DNA of 64,000 nucleotides from Brachyhypopomus gauderio (Eukaryota; Chordata; Actinopteri; Gymnotiformes; Hypopomidae). This document shows, one piece after another, positions 62,464-64,000 of the stretch. The DNA lies in contig NC_135211.1 of assembly GCF_052324685.1 (NCBI RefSeq), positions 15,562,549 through 15,626,548 of the forward strand, written 5' to 3'. The notes below the pieces were generated by a model. The model was not told the DNA's origin, ran no database searches, and saw nothing but the letters and a program-made list of their open reading frames with translations. Positions within the stretch are counted from its first letter, which is position 1. The number at the start of each line of letters is the position of its first letter. Position numbers and translations under genes: made by a program.

Positions 62464-63070
62464 ATGGTGTGTTTACTTGGCACAACTGTCCCTTGCCACT
62501 GACCCTCGGAGTCCAACAGACTTGATTGTCTAAAAGATATCAAGTCCTGCATGGGTCATCATTTCCTGCAATTCAAGGACAAGGACATGAAAACAGAACT
62601 GATCATCATTGGGAATGATCATGTGCGCACGGATGCAGCGCACTGAACATATCTGGGGTCCCAACACTATCAAATCCATGTTCTCAGTGGTATTGGGGCC
62701 ATCATGCATGTCTGCACCACAGATACACTGTCTTAAATCTTTAGTGCTGCTTAATCTTAAATGACTTCTGAATTCAGCTATACATAAAATGGTATTTCAA
62801 ACCATCTTTATTTCTGTATTTATTCCTTTAACATCTCTTCATTTTTAATTTTTCTTAAGTTGTCTTTCAATGAACACATTAATACATTCGTTTAAAATTA
62901 AAATTTATTTTATACTATTATTTATACTAAGTCCTTTAATGGCAAGTTAATTCCTCTAGATTTCTCATTGTATTCTTGAAATAATAAAATTTTTTTTTTT
63001 GTTTTGAATGAATGTTTTCAATTGTCTTTAAATTCTATACATTTTGGCAATACCTCCTTGAGGTCATGGA
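62462..63070. other. Intergenic DNA, no feature seen
   Basis: AT-rich stretch with no recognisable gene or repeat apart from short homopolymers. Confidence 0.5.
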
Positions 63071-63074
63071 TGGT

Positions 63075-63707
63075 GTAACGGGCAGGGGTGAGCAACAAAA
63101 AGGAAGCGATCACGCCAAGTCTCAGGGAAAAAGGATGGTTTAATAGAAAGTGTGCAAACCTAAAACCCGTGCAATATCACCAAATTAAGGATATAATGAC
63201 CAGCGGTCAACTGGTACAAAGACAAGACATATATAGGCAAACAAACGACCCTCAGGTGAGACGGATCACGGGCTCCGCCCACCTGAGGGACGCACATGAC
63301 GTCACCAAACAACAACAACAACAGCCGCTGTGGACGGAGGCGGCTGGTAGGGGGCCGCCTCACCATGACAGATGGATGTAGGATTTAGTAGTCTTTATTA
63401 CTGATTTATTGCCACGGTACGGCAGGGCCCCTGCTGGTCGCCCCCATCCACAGGCAGTTGTCTTGTTGTTGTTGTGTTGTGTTTGTCCCTCAGGTGGGCG
63501 GGGCCTATGATCCGCCTCACCTGACGGTTGTTTGTTTGTCTATATATGTCTTGTCTTTGTACCAGTTAACAGCTGGTTATTGTATCCTTAATTTGGATCT
63601 TGTCACGGGTTTTTGGTTTGCTCATTTTATTCATTAAAACCTCCCTTTTCCCTGAGACTTGGCATGATCGCTTCCATTTTGTTTCACATTCCCTGCCCGT
63701 CACATCT
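63075..63707. repeat. Inverted pair of LTR-like repeats
   Basis: The left copy (about 63075-63370) starts GTAACGGGCAGGGGTGAGC and GGAAGCGATCACGCCAAGTC. The right copy (about 63412-63707) ends GACTTGGCATGATCGCTTCC and CCCTGCCCGTCAC, so the two are imperfect reverse complements about 40 bases apart. Words such as CACCTGAGGGAC / GTCCCTCAGGTG and ATATATAGGCAAACAAAC / GTTTGTTTGTCTATATAT pair as well. Probably two solo LTRs inserted head-to-head, or a fold-back element. Confidence 0.8.
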
Positions 63708-64000
63708 ATTCATTCTATTCCCTCTAAAGCAAAAAAAATAAAAATCTTATTTTCTTATTATATACATTCTTATTAGTTTCTTATTATGATATGGCACAGA
63801 AATGTTCTTATTACTGGAACCAAAGATGACTTTCTTTAATTTAATAGTAATAATTTAATAATAATTAACATTTATACTATTTAATTTATACTATACATAA
63901 TTTAACATTATTTTGTGACCAAATGAGGACAATTTATAAAAGTGTTCATTTCTTGGGGGGGGTTTAACTGTGTCTAGTTAGATCCTTATGAGGTTGTGCA
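63708..64000. other. Window end, AT-rich, no feature seen
   Basis: TA-rich sequence with poly-A/T runs. Nothing can be supported. Confidence 0.5.

Overview
The window is nuclear DNA from a ray-finned fish, almost certainly a teleost. The genes are split by GT-AG introns. Their proteins read as vertebrate NDUFS3, PTPMT1, CELF1, NUDT19 and SLC7A9. Non-coding DNA is full of typical fish elements: hAT-type non-autonomous transposons with 8-bp target duplications, a Tc1-like transposase relic, a LINE reverse-transcriptase relic, LTR fragments, short retroelement tails and long AC/AT/CT microsatellites. I cannot name the species.

Layout. ndufs3 (228-3312, minus, 7 coding exons) and ptpmt1 (3942-6081, minus, 4 exons) lie tandemly at the left. 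ptpmt1 stands head-to-head with celf1 (plus) across a GC-rich interval at about 6.1-7.9 kb that probably serves both. celf1 fills the next 24 kb: a long 5' region with candidate non-coding exons, an alternative N-terminal coding exon at 16997-17067, then 12 coding exons between 23133 and 30281, followed by an AT-rich 3' UTR and intergenic stretch. nudt19 (38275-40346, minus, 3 exons) converges on celf1. slc7a9 (44773-54532, minus, 12 coding exons) follows, with a decayed LINE inside intron 2. From 54.5 kb to the end I see no gene I can name: a 2.7-kb minisatellite of a 31-bp unit, one possible orphan exon, a Tc1 relic and LTR-like pieces, two of them inverted to each other.

Function. ndufs3 (complex I core subunit) and ptpmt1 (cardiolipin pathway phosphatase) both act at the inner mitochondrial membrane. 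celf1 encodes a three-RRM RNA-binding regulator of splicing, mRNA decay and translation. nudt19 encodes a probably peroxisomal CoA diphosphatase. slc7a9 encodes the b0,+ cystine/basic amino acid exchanger light chain. They are not an operon. The order joins a segment that is on human 11p11.2 (CELF1-PTPMT1-NDUFS3) to one on human 19q13.11 (NUDT19, SLC7A9).

All exon models were built by hand. The summed lengths close in frame for all five genes (256, 185, 481 or 508, 408 and 500 aa), which supports the junctions. I found no clear novel gene system. The best leads concern celf1 splicing: a UG-repeat tract just before an exon of a GU-binding protein, a tandem acceptor giving +LYLQ, a stop-free 180-nt intron, and an alternative in-frame first exon. 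Others are the orphan exon beside the minisatellite and the minisatellite itself.
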